From Nostocales cyanobacterium LEGE 11386 (GTDB taxonomy: Bacteria > Cyanobacteriota > Cyanobacteriia > Cyanobacteriales > Nostocaceae), in assembly GCA_015207155.1 (NCBI GenBank), contig JADEXK010000022.1, forward strand, positions 1 to 64,000: a stretch of 64,000 nucleotides of DNA, given 5' to 3'. Of this stretch, positions 45,354 through 54,778 are shown in pieces; the first letter of the stretch is position 1; each line of letters opens with the position of its first letter. The notes below the pieces were generated by a model, which was not told where the DNA came from, did not search any database, and saw only the letters and a program-made list of their open reading frames with translations. Both the position numbers and the translations under genes were made by a program.

Positions 45354-46733
45354 TTAAAATAGCAAAGATAATATTTTATAAATAAGGCGAAATATTGCTG
45401 TAACGGAAATAGCTATTAAGCCTGCGGCAACTGCCAAAACCACTACTTGCTGAATTAACACTCCACCCCGTAAAAATGGCACAAAAAAAATAATAGCTAA
45501 GGTGATTCCCGGAATCATTAATAAATCAAACTTTTCAATCCATCGCCTAGTTTGGGCAAAAATCAGTAGGCCTAAAATCACAGCAGAAGCTGTCAAGGAA
45601 ATTATAAACGATGGCAATAAACGAAAAAGAGCGATCGCAATTAATGCCCCTTCAAAACCACTAAAGGCTGCCCCACCCAACAATTCCCAAGTTGAAAAAG
45701 CTGGTTGAGATTGTATTGGCTGCGGCTTTGGTGGGGCTGCTAGTTGTTGTTGAGGTTTTGGTAATATTTGGGGGGGTGTCAATGGTTGAGCCAAGGCATC
45801 TAGAACCTCATCAGCTGACTGAAAGCGTTGATTAGCAGCAGGTAGGAGCATTTTATCTAAAATCTCAGCTAAGGGAGAATTGACAGTGACTTGCGATCGC
45901 CATTGCCACTGGTTTCGATAGGCATCAAATAGCTGAGTTGCTTCTTGTCCTGTCAGCAAATTAAGTATAGTGACAGCTAAAGCGTATAAATCTGTAGATG
46001 GAAAGACTTGATTCCCCGCCATTTGTTCAGGTGGGGCAAATCCCATAGAGTAAATTCCGGTGGAAGCACCCGCACCGCCTGATGGTGCATTGGTTACCTG
46101 CTTAACTGCACCAAAATCTAGCAGAAAGAGTTTCCCATCGCGACGACGCATGATATTAGAAGGTTTAATATCCCTGTGAATAATACTTCTATCATGGACA
46201 AACTGTAATACCTTAAGAATTTCTTGCAGTACCTCTAAAACTTGTTGTTCAGAGAATTTACCATTTTCAACTAATTCTTCTTCTAGATTTTGCCCGTCAA
46301 TGTATTCTTGCACTAAGTAAAAAAACTGGTCTTCCTGTCCTGGCTGCAAGCTATGTACTGTCACGGGAAAAAAAGCAAATAAATCAGGTATTTGTTCGTG
46401 TTCGTTGCCTATTTGTGCTAAAACTTCTGCTTCTCTCTCAAACAGCTGTTGTGCTAGTTGCAGTTGAGTTGGGGTTAAATTTCCCGCAGGCTGAAACTGC
46501 TTGACTACGCATTGACGCATTCCCGGAATCCGGCGATCGCCTGCGAGAAAGGCTGCTCCAAAACCCCCTTTTCCTAGTAACTTGATTGGTACATACCGAC
46601 CATCTAGCATTAATGGCATACCACACGTAGTGCAGTATTTTTGCTGTGTTGTTTTCAGCGTTGTCATGTTATCTAAGTCCACAAAATAGTTTTGTGGACG
46701 TGGACAGCTGGGACGGGTGCAGTAAACTTCCAT
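45354..46733 (-). CDS. Serine/threonine protein kinase with N-terminal zinc ribbon and C-terminal membrane helices
   Basis: A 459-residue Hanks-type kinase. Residues 1-40 hold C5/C10/C34/C37, a probable zinc ribbon. The kinase domain (about 48-315) has GKGGFG, K78, HRD (186-188) and DFG (206-208), all intact. A Pro/Gln linker (about 320-350) leads to four hydrophobic helices (about 355-455). The layout is one of the common cyanobacterial Pkn types. Substrates unknown. No operon partner. Confidence 0.9.
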   Translation of the reverse strand: MEVYCTRPSCPRPQNYFVDLDNMTTLKTTQQKYCTTCGMPLMLDGRYVPIKLLGKGGFGAAFLAGDRRIPGMRQCVVKQFQPAGNLTPTQLQLAQQLFEREAEVLAQIGNEHEQIPDLFAFFPVTVHSLQPGQEDQFFYLVQEYIDGQNLEEELVENGKFSEQQVLEVLQEILKVLQFVHDRSIIHRDIKPSNIMRRRDGKLFLLDFGAVKQVTNAPSGGAGASTGIYSMGFAPPEQMAGNQVFPSTDLYALAVTILNLLTGQEATQLFDAYRNQWQWRSQVTVNSPLAEILDKMLLPAANQRFQSADEVLDALAQPLTPPQILPKPQQQLAAPPKPQPIQSQPAFSTWELLGGAAFSGFEGALIAIALFRLLPSFIISLTASAVILGLLIFAQTRRWIEKFDLLMIPGITLAIIFFVPFLRGGVLIQQVVVLAVAAGLIAISVTAIFRLIYKILSLLF

Positions 46734-46981
46734 TTTAGTTTTTAGTCATTAGTCGGCATAATTCGTAATTGATTATTCGTAATTCGTAATTGTTCTGCCA
46801 TCAATAAATCGATTTACTCGTAATCAGGAATAAATAAATTATTTTTTTCCTCCCAATAAATTAAGGAACTTGCATCCTTAACCTATTAATTACGAATTAC
46901 GAACTACGAACTCATAATTATTTAGTCATTGGTCATTTGCAACAAACAAAAGAAAAATGACAAAGGACTAATGACTAGATA
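46734..46981. repeat. Intergenic filler repeats ('attcgtaat', 'tagtcattagtc')
   Basis: ATTCGTAATT words (46757-46793) recur as the complement AATTACGAA (46890-46915); TAGTCATTAGTC (46742-46753) is matched by GACTAATGACTA (46966-46978). Together they form a long imperfect inverted arrangement between kinase and rbcR. Confidence 0.6.
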
Positions 46982-47995
46982 TTAGCCTGCGTCAGAGGTG
47001 TTGGGTGTCGCTGCATCCAGTGTATTTACCACTATGTTTTTTTGTGATAATTTTAACATGTCCTGATTCCATCCTGGGGTAGCAAACTGAGGTAAAATTT
47101 CCTGACTAAAGGCTTCTGCCGCTTTGGATCTATAGCGATTAGGATTAAAAATCAGCCACAGTGTCCGCTTGACGACGACACCTTCAATGGGGGTGCATTG
47201 TAGTACGCCCATTTGTAATTCTTTAGCGATCGCGGAAGTGGAGACAAAAGCAGCTCCTAAGCCTGATTGCACAGCATTTTTAATGGCTTCGATGGAATTG
47301 AGTTCCATTTCAAATTTAAACCGCCTAGTATCAATATCACAGCGTGCTAGTACTTGGTCAATTACCTTGCGGATAGTTGATTGGGAGTCAAGAGCAATGA
47401 ATTGTAGCTTATATAGGTCTTCTTTTTGAATTGTGTCGAGTTTAGCAAAGGGATGGAATATCGGGAGAATCAGTGCTAGTTCATCCTCAGCGTAAGGAAT
47501 AATTTCTAATGACTCCGCCAATTCAGTAGGAATTTCGCCACCGATGATAGCTAGATCAACCTGTCCATTAGCTACACTCCAAGCAGTCCGCCGGGTAGAG
47601 TGAACATGTAATTGCACTGCTACATCCGGATATTTTTGCCGGAACATACCGATCATTTTGGGTAATAGGTAAGTGCCAGTGGTTTGAGAAGCACCGACAA
47701 TTAAAGTACCACCTTGGAGATTTTGTAAATCCTCGATGGCGCGGCAGGTTTCCTGACACAGACTGAGGATTTTTTCACCGTAGCTTAAGAGTAGATGTCC
47801 GGCTTCGGTTAATTGTGCGCGACGTCCTCCACGGTCAAATAAAGGCACATCCAGCTGCCGTTCGAGATTTTGGACTTGTAAGCTCACAGCAGGTTGGGAG
47901 ACGTAAAGACTATCAGCAGCACGCTTGAAGCTCCCTTCTGTGGCGATCGCTTTCAGAATACGTAACTGATCTAAAGTGAAAGGAAGGTCAGACAT
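46982..47995 (-). CDS. rbcR: LysR-type regulator RbcR
   Basis: Regulator of rubisco (rbc) genes, conserved in cyanobacteria and red-lineage plastids (ycf30). N-terminal winged helix with [20 protein letters not shown] in outline and [20 protein letters not shown], then the ligand-binding domain starting [18 protein letters not shown], matching RbcR closely. The frame opens at 48004, but the family starts MSDLPFTL, so the ATG at 47995 (337 residues) is preferred. It is divergent from nnrU, with the ndhF1 block farther downstream. Confidence 0.88.
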   Translation of the reverse strand: MSDLPFTLDQLRILKAIATEGSFKRAADSLYVSQPAVSLQVQNLERQLDVPLFDRGGRRAQLTEAGHLLLSYGEKILSLCQETCRAIEDLQNLQGGTLIVGASQTTGTYLLPKMIGMFRQKYPDVAVQLHVHSTRRTAWSVANGQVDLAIIGGEIPTELAESLEIIPYAEDELALILPIFHPFAKLDTIQKEDLYKLQFIALDSQSTIRKVIDQVLARCDIDTRRFKFEMELNSIEAIKNAVQSGLGAAFVSTSAIAKELQMGVLQCTPIEGVVVKRTLWLIFNPNRYRSKAAEAFSQEILPQFATPGWNQDMLKLSQKNIVVNTLDAATPNTSDAG

Positions 47996-48201
47996 AAGGC
48001 TCAACCCACAAACTTTGAAAGGAGCAGCTTGGGCAACAACTCAGGTTTTACAGTTTTCAAGCTGGGCCTGTTTTGTTGCATCTTAAACTTGGAGGCTTTA
48101 CTCGAAAAAGACAGTACCACAACATCTTGACTAAAGTCCCCTTTTGAATACTTTGTGGTATTGGTTGTACTAAACTAAATTTTTGTTAAATTACTTCACC
48201 T

Positions 48202-48924
48202 ATGTATCCGATACTGAATCCTTGGGTTACTCCCAGTCATTTTGTCATGTTGGGGTTACAATTAGTTTTCGCGATCGCCCACAGTGGTGGCGCCGCCCTA
48301 CGTCCTTGGGCAGAAAAGCGCATAGGACCGAGGCTTTATCGCATTTTTTTTGCATTAGTCAGTTTACCGTTGGCTGTAATATTAATAATTTACTTTTTTA
48401 ACCATCGCTATGACGGCTGGCAACTTTGGCAGGTACAGGGGTTGCCGGGAGTGAGGGCAGTCGTTTGGGTGTTATCAGCGATTTCGTTTTTATTTTTGTA
48501 TCCTGCCACCTTCAATCTACTAGAAATTGCCGCTATTCAAAAGCCCCAAGTCTACCTCTACGAGACGGGAATCATTCGTATTACCCGCCATCCTCAGATG
48601 GTGGGACAAGTAATCTGGTGTATTGCCCATACTCTCTGGCTAGGAACTAGCTTTACCTTGGTTACTTCCATGGGGTTGATATTGCACCACTTATTTGGAG
48701 TTTGGCATGGCGATCGCCGACTGAGCGATCGCTATGGAGAGGCCTTTGAAATTGTCAAACAACGGACTTCAATTATTCCTTTCCAAGCAATTATTGATGG
48801 TCGTCAATCTATCAAATGGCAGGAATTTATCCGTCCTGCCTATTTAGGAGTAGCAATTTTTATAGCTTTGTTTTGGTGGGCGCATCCCCTGTTACTTGTA
48901 GCAACTAGTAGGATAAGATGGTAA
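48202..48924 (+). CDS. NnrU family membrane protein
   Basis: A 240-residue protein with about six hydrophobic helices. The signature of NnrU/phosphatidylethanolamine N-methyltransferase-like membrane proteins is visible: IAHSGGAALRPW, GIIRITRHPQMVGQVIW and FGVWHGDRRLSDRYG. Plant and cyanobacterial relatives include the carotenoid isomerase Z-ISO, so a role in 15-cis-zeta-carotene isomerisation is possible but not assured. Monocistronic, divergent from rbcR. Confidence 0.82.
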   Translation: MYPILNPWVTPSHFVMLGLQLVFAIAHSGGAALRPWAEKRIGPRLYRIFFALVSLPLAVILIIYFFNHRYDGWQLWQVQGLPGVRAVVWVLSAISFLFLYPATFNLLEIAAIQKPQVYLYETGIIRITRHPQMVGQVIWCIAHTLWLGTSFTLVTSMGLILHHLFGVWHGDRRLSDRYGEAFEIVKQRTSIIPFQAIIDGRQSIKWQEFIRPAYLGVAIFIALFWWAHPLLLVATSRIRW

Positions 48925-49323
48925 TTTTAGATGATCCCCACTATCAAAAGAAAATACAAATTAATGAAAATTTCTGCTTATCAACTGCTACCAAATCAAT
49001 GTAGGATTAATTCAAACAGCTGTCAGTGGGGGTGCGTCCAGTCAGTTTGATATTTTTATAGTGGTATGTCACTGGTCAAATACCTGCCCTTGGGAATCGA
49101 TGGCACAGCAGTCTGATCCCCTATCCAATAGCTATTCGGGAGTTGAAAAGCCAAAATAGCCACGTATAAGTCGCGCTGGCTTTTTTGTCAGAGTTACATT
49201 CAACGCTGAAGTAGTTGCATGATCTTCTTTATCCTGAGAGCATATGTTAGGAACTGACTAGCTTGCCAATTCCTGCTACTGATAGCTAGTTTAATATCAA
49301 AACCCTATAATTTTAGAGGCGTC
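48925..49323. other. Intergenic region before the thioredoxin gene
   Basis: No gene supported. Contains the terminator at 49146-49186 and little else. Confidence 0.55.
49146..49186 (+). terminator. Candidate terminator
   Basis: Stem AAAAGCCA (49146-49153) with TGGCTTTT (49177-49184), loop of 23 bases, followed by TTG. Confidence 0.55.
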
Positions 49324-49710
49324 ATGGTGTTGTCGGTTAGTGAGCGGACATTTACTCAAGAAGTTTTAGAATCTCCAATTCCTGTTTTAGTTAATTTTGA
49401 AGCACCTTGGTGCGGCTTGTGTCGCATTATTCATCCTCTGTTGTTGCAATTTAGTGCTCAATGTGGTGAGCACATTAAATTAGTCGGGGTTAATGCTGAT
49501 GATAATTTTAAACTGGCTAACACTTATCGATTAAAGTCACTGCCAACTTTACTGTTGGTTGAAAACGGCATTATCCGGTATCGCCTAGAAGGGTTTCGTG
49601 GTAGAGAAGATTTACGTCTGGCTTTAGAAGAAATTAAACTTACTTACAGCAATCGTTCTAAAACATACACTAATTCCATGACAGCAGACTTGGAATGCCG
49701 TTCAGCCTAA
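49324..49710 (+). CDS. Thioredoxin-family protein with WCGLC active site
   Basis: A 128-residue thioredoxin fold protein; about 105 residues form the domain and a 20-residue tail follows. The active site reads WCGLC (C30, C33) instead of WCGPC; Pro to Leu should raise the redox potential or change partners. The cis-Pro loop SLPTLLLV is intact. It sits upstream of ndhF1 with an intervening terminator, so it is an independent unit. Partners unknown. Confidence 0.87.
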   Translation: MVLSVSERTFTQEVLESPIPVLVNFEAPWCGLCRIIHPLLLQFSAQCGEHIKLVGVNADDNFKLANTYRLKSLPTLLLVENGIIRYRLEGFRGREDLRLALEEIKLTYSNRSKTYTNSMTADLECRSA

Positions 49711-49793
49711 TGAGAGTGCTGAGTGATAATTAGACTGAGAAATTAGGATTTAACAACTAGGTTTTCACCCACAAATATAAAACCATGCTTAAT

Positions 49794-49828
49794 TACCCCA
49801 CCCAAAGCTCATTGGGTGGGGTATTTTA
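49794..49828 (+). terminator. Intrinsic terminator after the thioredoxin gene
   Basis: Eleven-bp stem TACCCCACCCA (49794-49804) with TGGGTGGGGTA (49813-49823), then TTTTAT. Confidence 0.85.
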
Positions 49829-49902
49829 TCCTCAAGGGTGTGTGTCACAATTATTAACAGTTCCGCCAAGTTAGTCAAGAATTCTAAAAGTAAGCGTCAG
49901 TG

Positions 49903-51990
49903 ATGGAAGTAATCTATGAATATGCCTGGCTAATTCCGGTATTGCCTTTGTTTGGGGCAATGCTGGTCGGTCTAGGGTTAATTTCTTTAAATCAGGTGAC
50001 AAACCGCCTGCGGCAACTCAACGCTGTGGTGATCATCTCCCTGATGGGAGCAGCGATGGTGTTGTCGTTGGCCTTGCTGTGGAGTCAAATTCAAGGACAC
50101 GCGCCTTATATCCGCACTCTTGAATGGGCAGCAGCAGGCAATTTTCACCTGAGTATGGGCTACACTATCGACCACCTCACGGCTGTGATGCTGGTGATTG
50201 TCACCACAGTAGCCTTATTAGTCATGGTCTACACCGATGGCTATATGGCTCATGACCCAGGATATGTGAGGTTTTACGCCTATCTCAGCTTGTTTGGTTC
50301 CTCTATGTTGGGTCTAGTAGTTAGCCCCAACTTAGTGCAGATTTATATTTTCTGGGAACTGGTGGGGATGTGCTCCTACTTGCTGGTTGGCTTCTGGTAC
50401 GATCGCAAAGCAGCAGCAGATGCTTGTCAAAAGGCATTTGTGACTAACCGCGTGGGTGACTTTGGTTTACTACTCGGCATCCTCGGGCTATTCTGGGCCA
50501 CAGGCAGCTTTGATTTTGGTGTCATGGGCGATCGCCTCTCCCAACTGGTAGAAACAGGTTCTGTGAGCAATTTTCTCGCCATTCTCTTGGCGATTTTAGT
50601 GTTCTTAGGACCAGTGGCTAAATCTGCCCAATTTCCTCTGCATGTCTGGCTACCAGATGCAATGGAAGGCCCTACGCCCATTTCTGCCCTGATTCACGCG
50701 GCAACAATGGTGGCAGCCGGGGTGTTCCTGATTGCCCGGATGTACCCAGTCTTTGAACACGTGCCAGCCGCCATGAACGTCATTGCCTTTACCGGGGCAT
50801 TTACGGCATTTTTGGGGGCAAGCATTGCGATTACCCAAAATGACATCAAAAAGGGTCTAGCTTACTCCACCATCTCCCAATTGGGTTACATGGTCATGGC
50901 AATGGGGCTAGGCTCATACAGTGCTGGATTGTTTCACCTGATGACTCACGCCTATTTCAAGGCGATGCTGTTCTTAGGTTCCGGTTCTGTGATTCATGGT
51001 ATGGAAGGCGTTGTTGGTCATGACCCAGCTTTAGCGCAGGATATGCGATTGATGGGGGGACTGCGAAAGTATATGCCCATCACCGGGATTACCTTTTTGA
51101 TTGGTTGCTTGGCAATTTCTGGTGTTCCACCTTTTGCTGGTTTTTGGTCAAAAGATGAAATTCTCGGTAATGCTTTTGCAGCTAACCCACTGTTGTGGTT
51201 AATTGGCTGGCTCACTGCTGGCATCACTGCTTTCTATATGTTCAGAATGTACTTCATGACATTTGAAGGCAAATTTCGGGGTACTGACGAGAAAATCAAA
51301 GAAAAACTCAAACAAGCAGCCACTATTGTCCTAGAAATAGAGTCAGAAGAACCAGCCCCGGTTTTTGGGCCTGGAGCAATGAAACATGGTGAATTAGCAG
51401 CACACGATACCCATGACTCCCACGGACATCACAGCGATACTCCCCACGAATCACCGTGGACGATGACTTTGCCATTAGCACTGTTGGCTGTACCTTCGAT
51501 TTTGATTGGTTTAGTAGGGACGCCCTACGCGAACTACTTTGAGGAGTTTATTTTTCCGCCTAGCGAAACCCTCACCGAAGTTCTGGAAAAAGCCTCTGAG
51601 TTCAACCCGACGGAATTTTACGTCATGGCGGGGGCTTCCGTGGGTATTTCCTTGATTGGCATTACCTTGGCTTCGCTGATGTATTTGCGGGGTAAAATTG
51701 ACCCGGCGGCGATCGCGGCTAAAATCAAACCACTTTACGAGCTATCCTTCAACAAGTGGTACTTTGATGACATTTACCATCGCGTCTTTGTCCTTGGCTT
51801 ACGTCGGATAGCCAGACAAGTAATGGAAGTTGACTTCCGCGTTGTTGATGGTGCTGTTAACCTCACAGGCTTTTTTACTCTCGTTAGTGGTGAAGGTCTG
51901 AAATACCTAGAAAACGGTCGCGCTCAATTCTACGCCTTGATTGTGTTTGGGGCAGTTTTGGGCTTAGTGATTTTATTCGGTGTCACCTAA
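49903..51990 (+). CDS. ndhF1: NAD(P)H-quinone oxidoreductase subunit 5 (NdhF1)
   Basis: Proton-pumping membrane subunit of the photosynthetic NDH-1 complex, 695 residues with about 16 helices. Antiporter-type core motifs seen: SLFGSSMLGLVVSPNLVQ-like, FPLHVWLPDAMEGPTP, SALIHAATMVAAGVF, AYSTISQLGYM and HAYFKAMLFLGSGSVIH. A His-rich loop (about 497-515) and a C-terminal lateral helix follow. A GTG two codons upstream opens the frame, but the ATG at 49903 gives the family start (MEVIYEYAWLIP). Confidence 0.96.
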   Translation: MEVIYEYAWLIPVLPLFGAMLVGLGLISLNQVTNRLRQLNAVVIISLMGAAMVLSLALLWSQIQGHAPYIRTLEWAAAGNFHLSMGYTIDHLTAVMLVIVTTVALLVMVYTDGYMAHDPGYVRFYAYLSLFGSSMLGLVVSPNLVQIYIFWELVGMCSYLLVGFWYDRKAAADACQKAFVTNRVGDFGLLLGILGLFWATGSFDFGVMGDRLSQLVETGSVSNFLAILLAILVFLGPVAKSAQFPLHVWLPDAMEGPTPISALIHAATMVAAGVFLIARMYPVFEHVPAAMNVIAFTGAFTAFLGASIAITQNDIKKGLAYSTISQLGYMVMAMGLGSYSAGLFHLMTHAYFKAMLFLGSGSVIHGMEGVVGHDPALAQDMRLMGGLRKYMPITGITFLIGCLAISGVPPFAGFWSKDEILGNAFAANPLLWLIGWLTAGITAFYMFRMYFMTFEGKFRGTDEKIKEKLKQAATIVLEIESEEPAPVFGPGAMKHGELAAHDTHDSHGHHSDTPHESPWTMTLPLALLAVPSILIGLVGTPYANYFEEFIFPPSETLTEVLEKASEFNPTEFYVMAGASVGISLIGITLASLMYLRGKIDPAAIAAKIKPLYELSFNKWYFDDIYHRVFVLGLRRIARQVMEVDFRVVDGAVNLTGFFTLVSGEGLKYLENGRAQFYALIVFGAVLGLVILFGVT

Positions 51991-52013
51991 CTTCATGCTT
52001 GAGTGCCTTTTTC

Positions 52014-52067
52014 AGTGCTGAGTGCGCTGGCCCTGAGCGAAGTCGAAGGGGAGTGCTGAGTTAAAAG
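52014..52067. repeat. 'agtgctgagt...gaagtcgaagggg' filler, copy 2
   Basis: Nearly the same sequence as 40151-40203, in the same orientation. Confidence 0.85.
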
Positions 52068-52103
52068 AGTATTCAAAGTCAAGCACTGGGAAATGTTCTG
52101 CGG

Positions 52104-52140
52104 ATGAAGGCAGGGTGTACCTTTACCCTCCTTCATTTTT
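52104..52140 (+). terminator. Intrinsic terminator of ndhF1
   Basis: ATGAAGG-AGGGT (52104-52116, one bulged C) pairs with ACCCT-CCTTCAT (52125-52136), then TTTT. Confidence 0.8.
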
Positions 52141-52427
52141 CTTTGTTTTTATTAAATCAACCTAACAAGGCAGACTAAACAACCAAAAAGCTGTTAGTTA
52201 ATAAATAGCCGTCATGAACTGTGTGTACACCAATAATCAATGAAAAAGGATCTGGAGCTAAGTACCGAAGACTAGTATTTTTTACTCAGCAACGCCAGAT
52301 GCTACAAGTCGGCAAAGCCGCCCAATGCACTGGCTCCACCCTGCGGTCAGCCGCAGCAGCGTCTACAGAACTTTTTCATAGCTAGTGACTATTTGCCCAA
52401 CATGATTATGATTGCAGACAAATTGCG

Positions 52428-54002
52428 ATGAATACAGCTAATTTCCCGTGGCTGACGACGATTATTCTGTTACCGATAGCCGCGTCGCTACTGATTCCCA
52501 TCATCCCAGATAAAGACGGCAAAACAGTGCGCTGGTATTCCCTGATTGTGGGGTTAATAGATTTTGCACTAATTGTTTACGCTTTTTATACTGGTTACGA
52601 TTTTTCCAATCCAGATTTGCAGCTAGTGGAGAGTTACCCCTGGGTACCACAACTGGATTTGAATTGGTCAGTAGGGGCAGATGGTTTGTCTATGCCCCTA
52701 ATTATTTTGACTGGATTTATTACCACGCTGGCGATTTTAGCAGCTTGGCCGGTGACGCTCAAACCCCGGCTATTTTATTTCTTGATTCTGGCAATGTATG
52801 GCGGTCAGATTGCCGTGTTTGCTGTCCAGGATATGCTGTTATTTTTCCTGGTGTGGGAACTGGAACTGGTACCGATATACTTTCTACTGTCGATTTGGGG
52901 AGGTAAAAAGCGGCAATACGCAGCAACCAAATTTATTTTATACACTGCTGGTGGGTCGCTGTTTATTTTGCTGTCTGCCCTGACAATGGGATTTTACGGC
53001 GATACGGTGACTTTCGATATGCGATCGCTTGCCCTGAAGGATTTCGCCCTAAATTTTCAACTTTTACTTTATGCTGGGTTCTTGATCGCCTATGCCGTCA
53101 AATTGCCGATCATACCCTTGCATACTTGGTTACCTGATGCCCACGGTGAAGCTACAGCCCCTGTGCATATGTTACTAGCAGGTATTCTGCTGAAAATGGG
53201 CGGTTATGCCTTAATTCGCATGAATGCCCAAATGCTCCCCGATGCTCATGCTTATTTTGCACCTGTGTTGGTGGTTTTGGGGGTAGTTAATATCATCTAC
53301 GCCGCCCTGACATCTTTTGCCCAGCGCAACCTCAAGCGAAAAATTGCTTACTCCTCGATTTCCCACATGGGTTTTGTCACTATTGGGATTGCCTCGTTCA
53401 CAGATTTGGGATTGAGTGGGGCAGTACTGCAAATGGTTTCCCACGGGTTAATTGGGGCGAGTTTATTCTTCCTCGTAGGCGCGACTTATGACCGGACACA
53501 CACCCTGATGTTGGATGAAATGGGCGGTGTCGGCAAGAGGATGAAAAAGATTTTTGCTATGTTTACCGCTTGTTCAATGGCTTCTTTGGCATTGCCAGGC
53601 ATGAGTGGTTTTGTAGCAGAGTTAATGGTGTTTGTTGGCTTTGCCACCAGCGATGCTTATAGCTCCACCTTTAAAGTTATTGTCGTGTTCTTAATGGCAG
53701 TTGGGGTAATTTTAACTCCGATTTATTTGCTGTCTATGTTGCGGGAAATCTTCTACGGTGAAGAAAACAAAGAATTAGTTTCCCATCAAGCCTTGATAGA
53801 TGCAGAACCCCGTGAAGTTTTTATCATTGCTTGTTTGTTGGTGCCAATTATTGGTATTGGTTTCTATCCAAAGTTACTGACTCAAATGTATGACGCAACA
53901 ACAGTGCAGTTAACGGCACGATTACGTGATTCTGTACCAACTTTAACACAGCAAAAAGAAGCACCAAATGTTTCTTTTAGTGCCCCAGAAATTGCTAATT
54001 AG
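52428..54002 (+). CDS. ndhD1: NAD(P)H-quinone oxidoreductase subunit 4 (NdhD1)
   Basis: Second antiporter-like membrane subunit of NDH-1, 524 residues with about 14 helices. Characteristic segments: [36 protein letters not shown] (proton-channel His/Asp), SSISHMGFV and [15 protein letters not shown]. With ndhF1 it forms the NDH-1L/M (D1/F1) type for respiration and cyclic electron flow. It is a separate transcription unit, with a terminator on each side. Confidence 0.95.
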   Translation: MNTANFPWLTTIILLPIAASLLIPIIPDKDGKTVRWYSLIVGLIDFALIVYAFYTGYDFSNPDLQLVESYPWVPQLDLNWSVGADGLSMPLIILTGFITTLAILAAWPVTLKPRLFYFLILAMYGGQIAVFAVQDMLLFFLVWELELVPIYFLLSIWGGKKRQYAATKFILYTAGGSLFILLSALTMGFYGDTVTFDMRSLALKDFALNFQLLLYAGFLIAYAVKLPIIPLHTWLPDAHGEATAPVHMLLAGILLKMGGYALIRMNAQMLPDAHAYFAPVLVVLGVVNIIYAALTSFAQRNLKRKIAYSSISHMGFVTIGIASFTDLGLSGAVLQMVSHGLIGASLFFLVGATYDRTHTLMLDEMGGVGKRMKKIFAMFTACSMASLALPGMSGFVAELMVFVGFATSDAYSSTFKVIVVFLMAVGVILTPIYLLSMLREIFYGEENKELVSHQALIDAEPREVFIIACLLVPIIGIGFYPKLLTQMYDATTVQLTARLRDSVPTLTQQKEAPNVSFSAPEIAN

Positions 54003-54036
54003 GTAGCGATTGATAGTTTAAATTAATATTACTTTT

Positions 54037-54065
54037 AGGGTGGGTTTTGTGCCCGCTCTTTTTTT
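54037..54065 (+). terminator. Intrinsic terminator of ndhD1
   Basis: AGGGTGGG (54037-54044) pairs with CCCGCTCT (54052-54059, two G-U), followed by seven T. Confidence 0.75.
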
Positions 54066-54072
54066 GTAAATT

Positions 54073-54519
54073 TTACAAAATATCTCGTAACTTTCTTCTC
54101 TCTGCATCCTCCGCGTCTCTGCGGTTCGTTTCCAACCAATGGAGAATTTCACTAGATAGTTCCTGTTTCGTTCTACTACTCACATCAATACAAACATGCC
54201 TAGTAATTGCCTTAGCAACCACCACATTAGCTATTATTATTTCATAAGTAATTTCAAACTTATTAATACTTAGTTGTTGGGGAATTAAACTAACCACCAA
54301 ATTGTCCCCACAGAACATCGGCCGAAAAAAATCTACATTAGCATGAATAATAGGAAAAGCTACAGATGGATTAGTAAAAAAATCTTTGCGATTAATACCC
54401 GATGCTGCTAGGGATTCTTCATAAGCTTCATGACAAATACCTAAAACATTAGCAAAATAAACTACTCCAGCAGCATCTGTATCTTGAAAATAAACAGTAC
54501 GGTTATAAGTAAAAGACAT
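54073..54519 (-). CDS. Acyl-CoA thioesterase, 4HBT family (DHNA-CoA hydrolase-like)
   Basis: A 148-residue hotdog-fold thioesterase: [24 protein letters not shown] contains the catalytic Asp and the 4HBT signature, [15 protein letters not shown] the second strand. It closely resembles the cyanobacterial 1,4-dihydroxy-2-naphthoyl-CoA hydrolase of phylloquinone synthesis. The last 20 residues ([18 protein letters not shown]) are not family sequence: they are the translation of the intergenic 'accgcagagacgcggag' repeat, which replaces the natural end. Confidence 0.88.
   Translation of the reverse strand: MSFTYNRTVYFQDTDAAGVVYFANVLGICHEAYEESLAASGINRKDFFTNPSVAFPIIHANVDFFRPMFCGDNLVVSLIPQQLSINKFEITYEIIIANVVVAKAITRHVCIDVSSRTKQELSSEILHWLETNRRDAEDAERRKLRDIL
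54093..54133 (-). repeat. Dispersed 'accgcagag' repeat inside the thioesterase 3' end
   Basis: Same repeat family as 7819 and 10345, here in frame with the gene and coding its C-terminal tail ([10 protein letters not shown]). Confidence 0.85.
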
Positions 54520-54581
54520 TTATTAAAATGGGCAAATAGAATAAAGCCTCCAGCACGTTATGGCTAAAGCCACGCTTAATC

Positions 54582-54682
54582 AGGACTTACGCAAAAATCA
54601 CCAAAAGGCTTAATTTATCGAACCACAGAGATGCTGAGAACACGGAGGAATGAGAGTTTCAGAGAGTCGTTGCGTAAGTCCT
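54582..54682. mobile_element. MITE-like element with 13-bp terminal inverted repeats
   Basis: AGGACTTACGCAA (54582-54594) and its exact complement TTGCGTAAGTCCT (54670-54682) enclose 75 bases of non-coding sequence including a 'accacagagatgctgagaa' filler. TTAAT flanks both sides one base away from the ends, as a possible target duplication. No transposase; such elements are mobilised by a distant one. Confidence 0.6.
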
Positions 54683-54778
54683 ATTAATAAAACAGCTATG
54701 CTTATTGCTTATTGTCTGTGTAGCCGCGTTCTTTTCTCATCGTCAGGGCTGAGTAAGATTTTACTTTACTAACTAATT

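Larger units (their letters stand above)
51991..52427. other. Region between ndhF1 and ndhD1
   Basis: Contains the second 'agtgctgagt' filler copy (52014-52067), a strong terminator (52104-52140), and a GC-rich stretch (52300-52370) with GTCGGC/GCCG and GCGG/CCGC hairpins of the type recurring in Nostocales intergenes. No gene supported. Confidence 0.55.
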
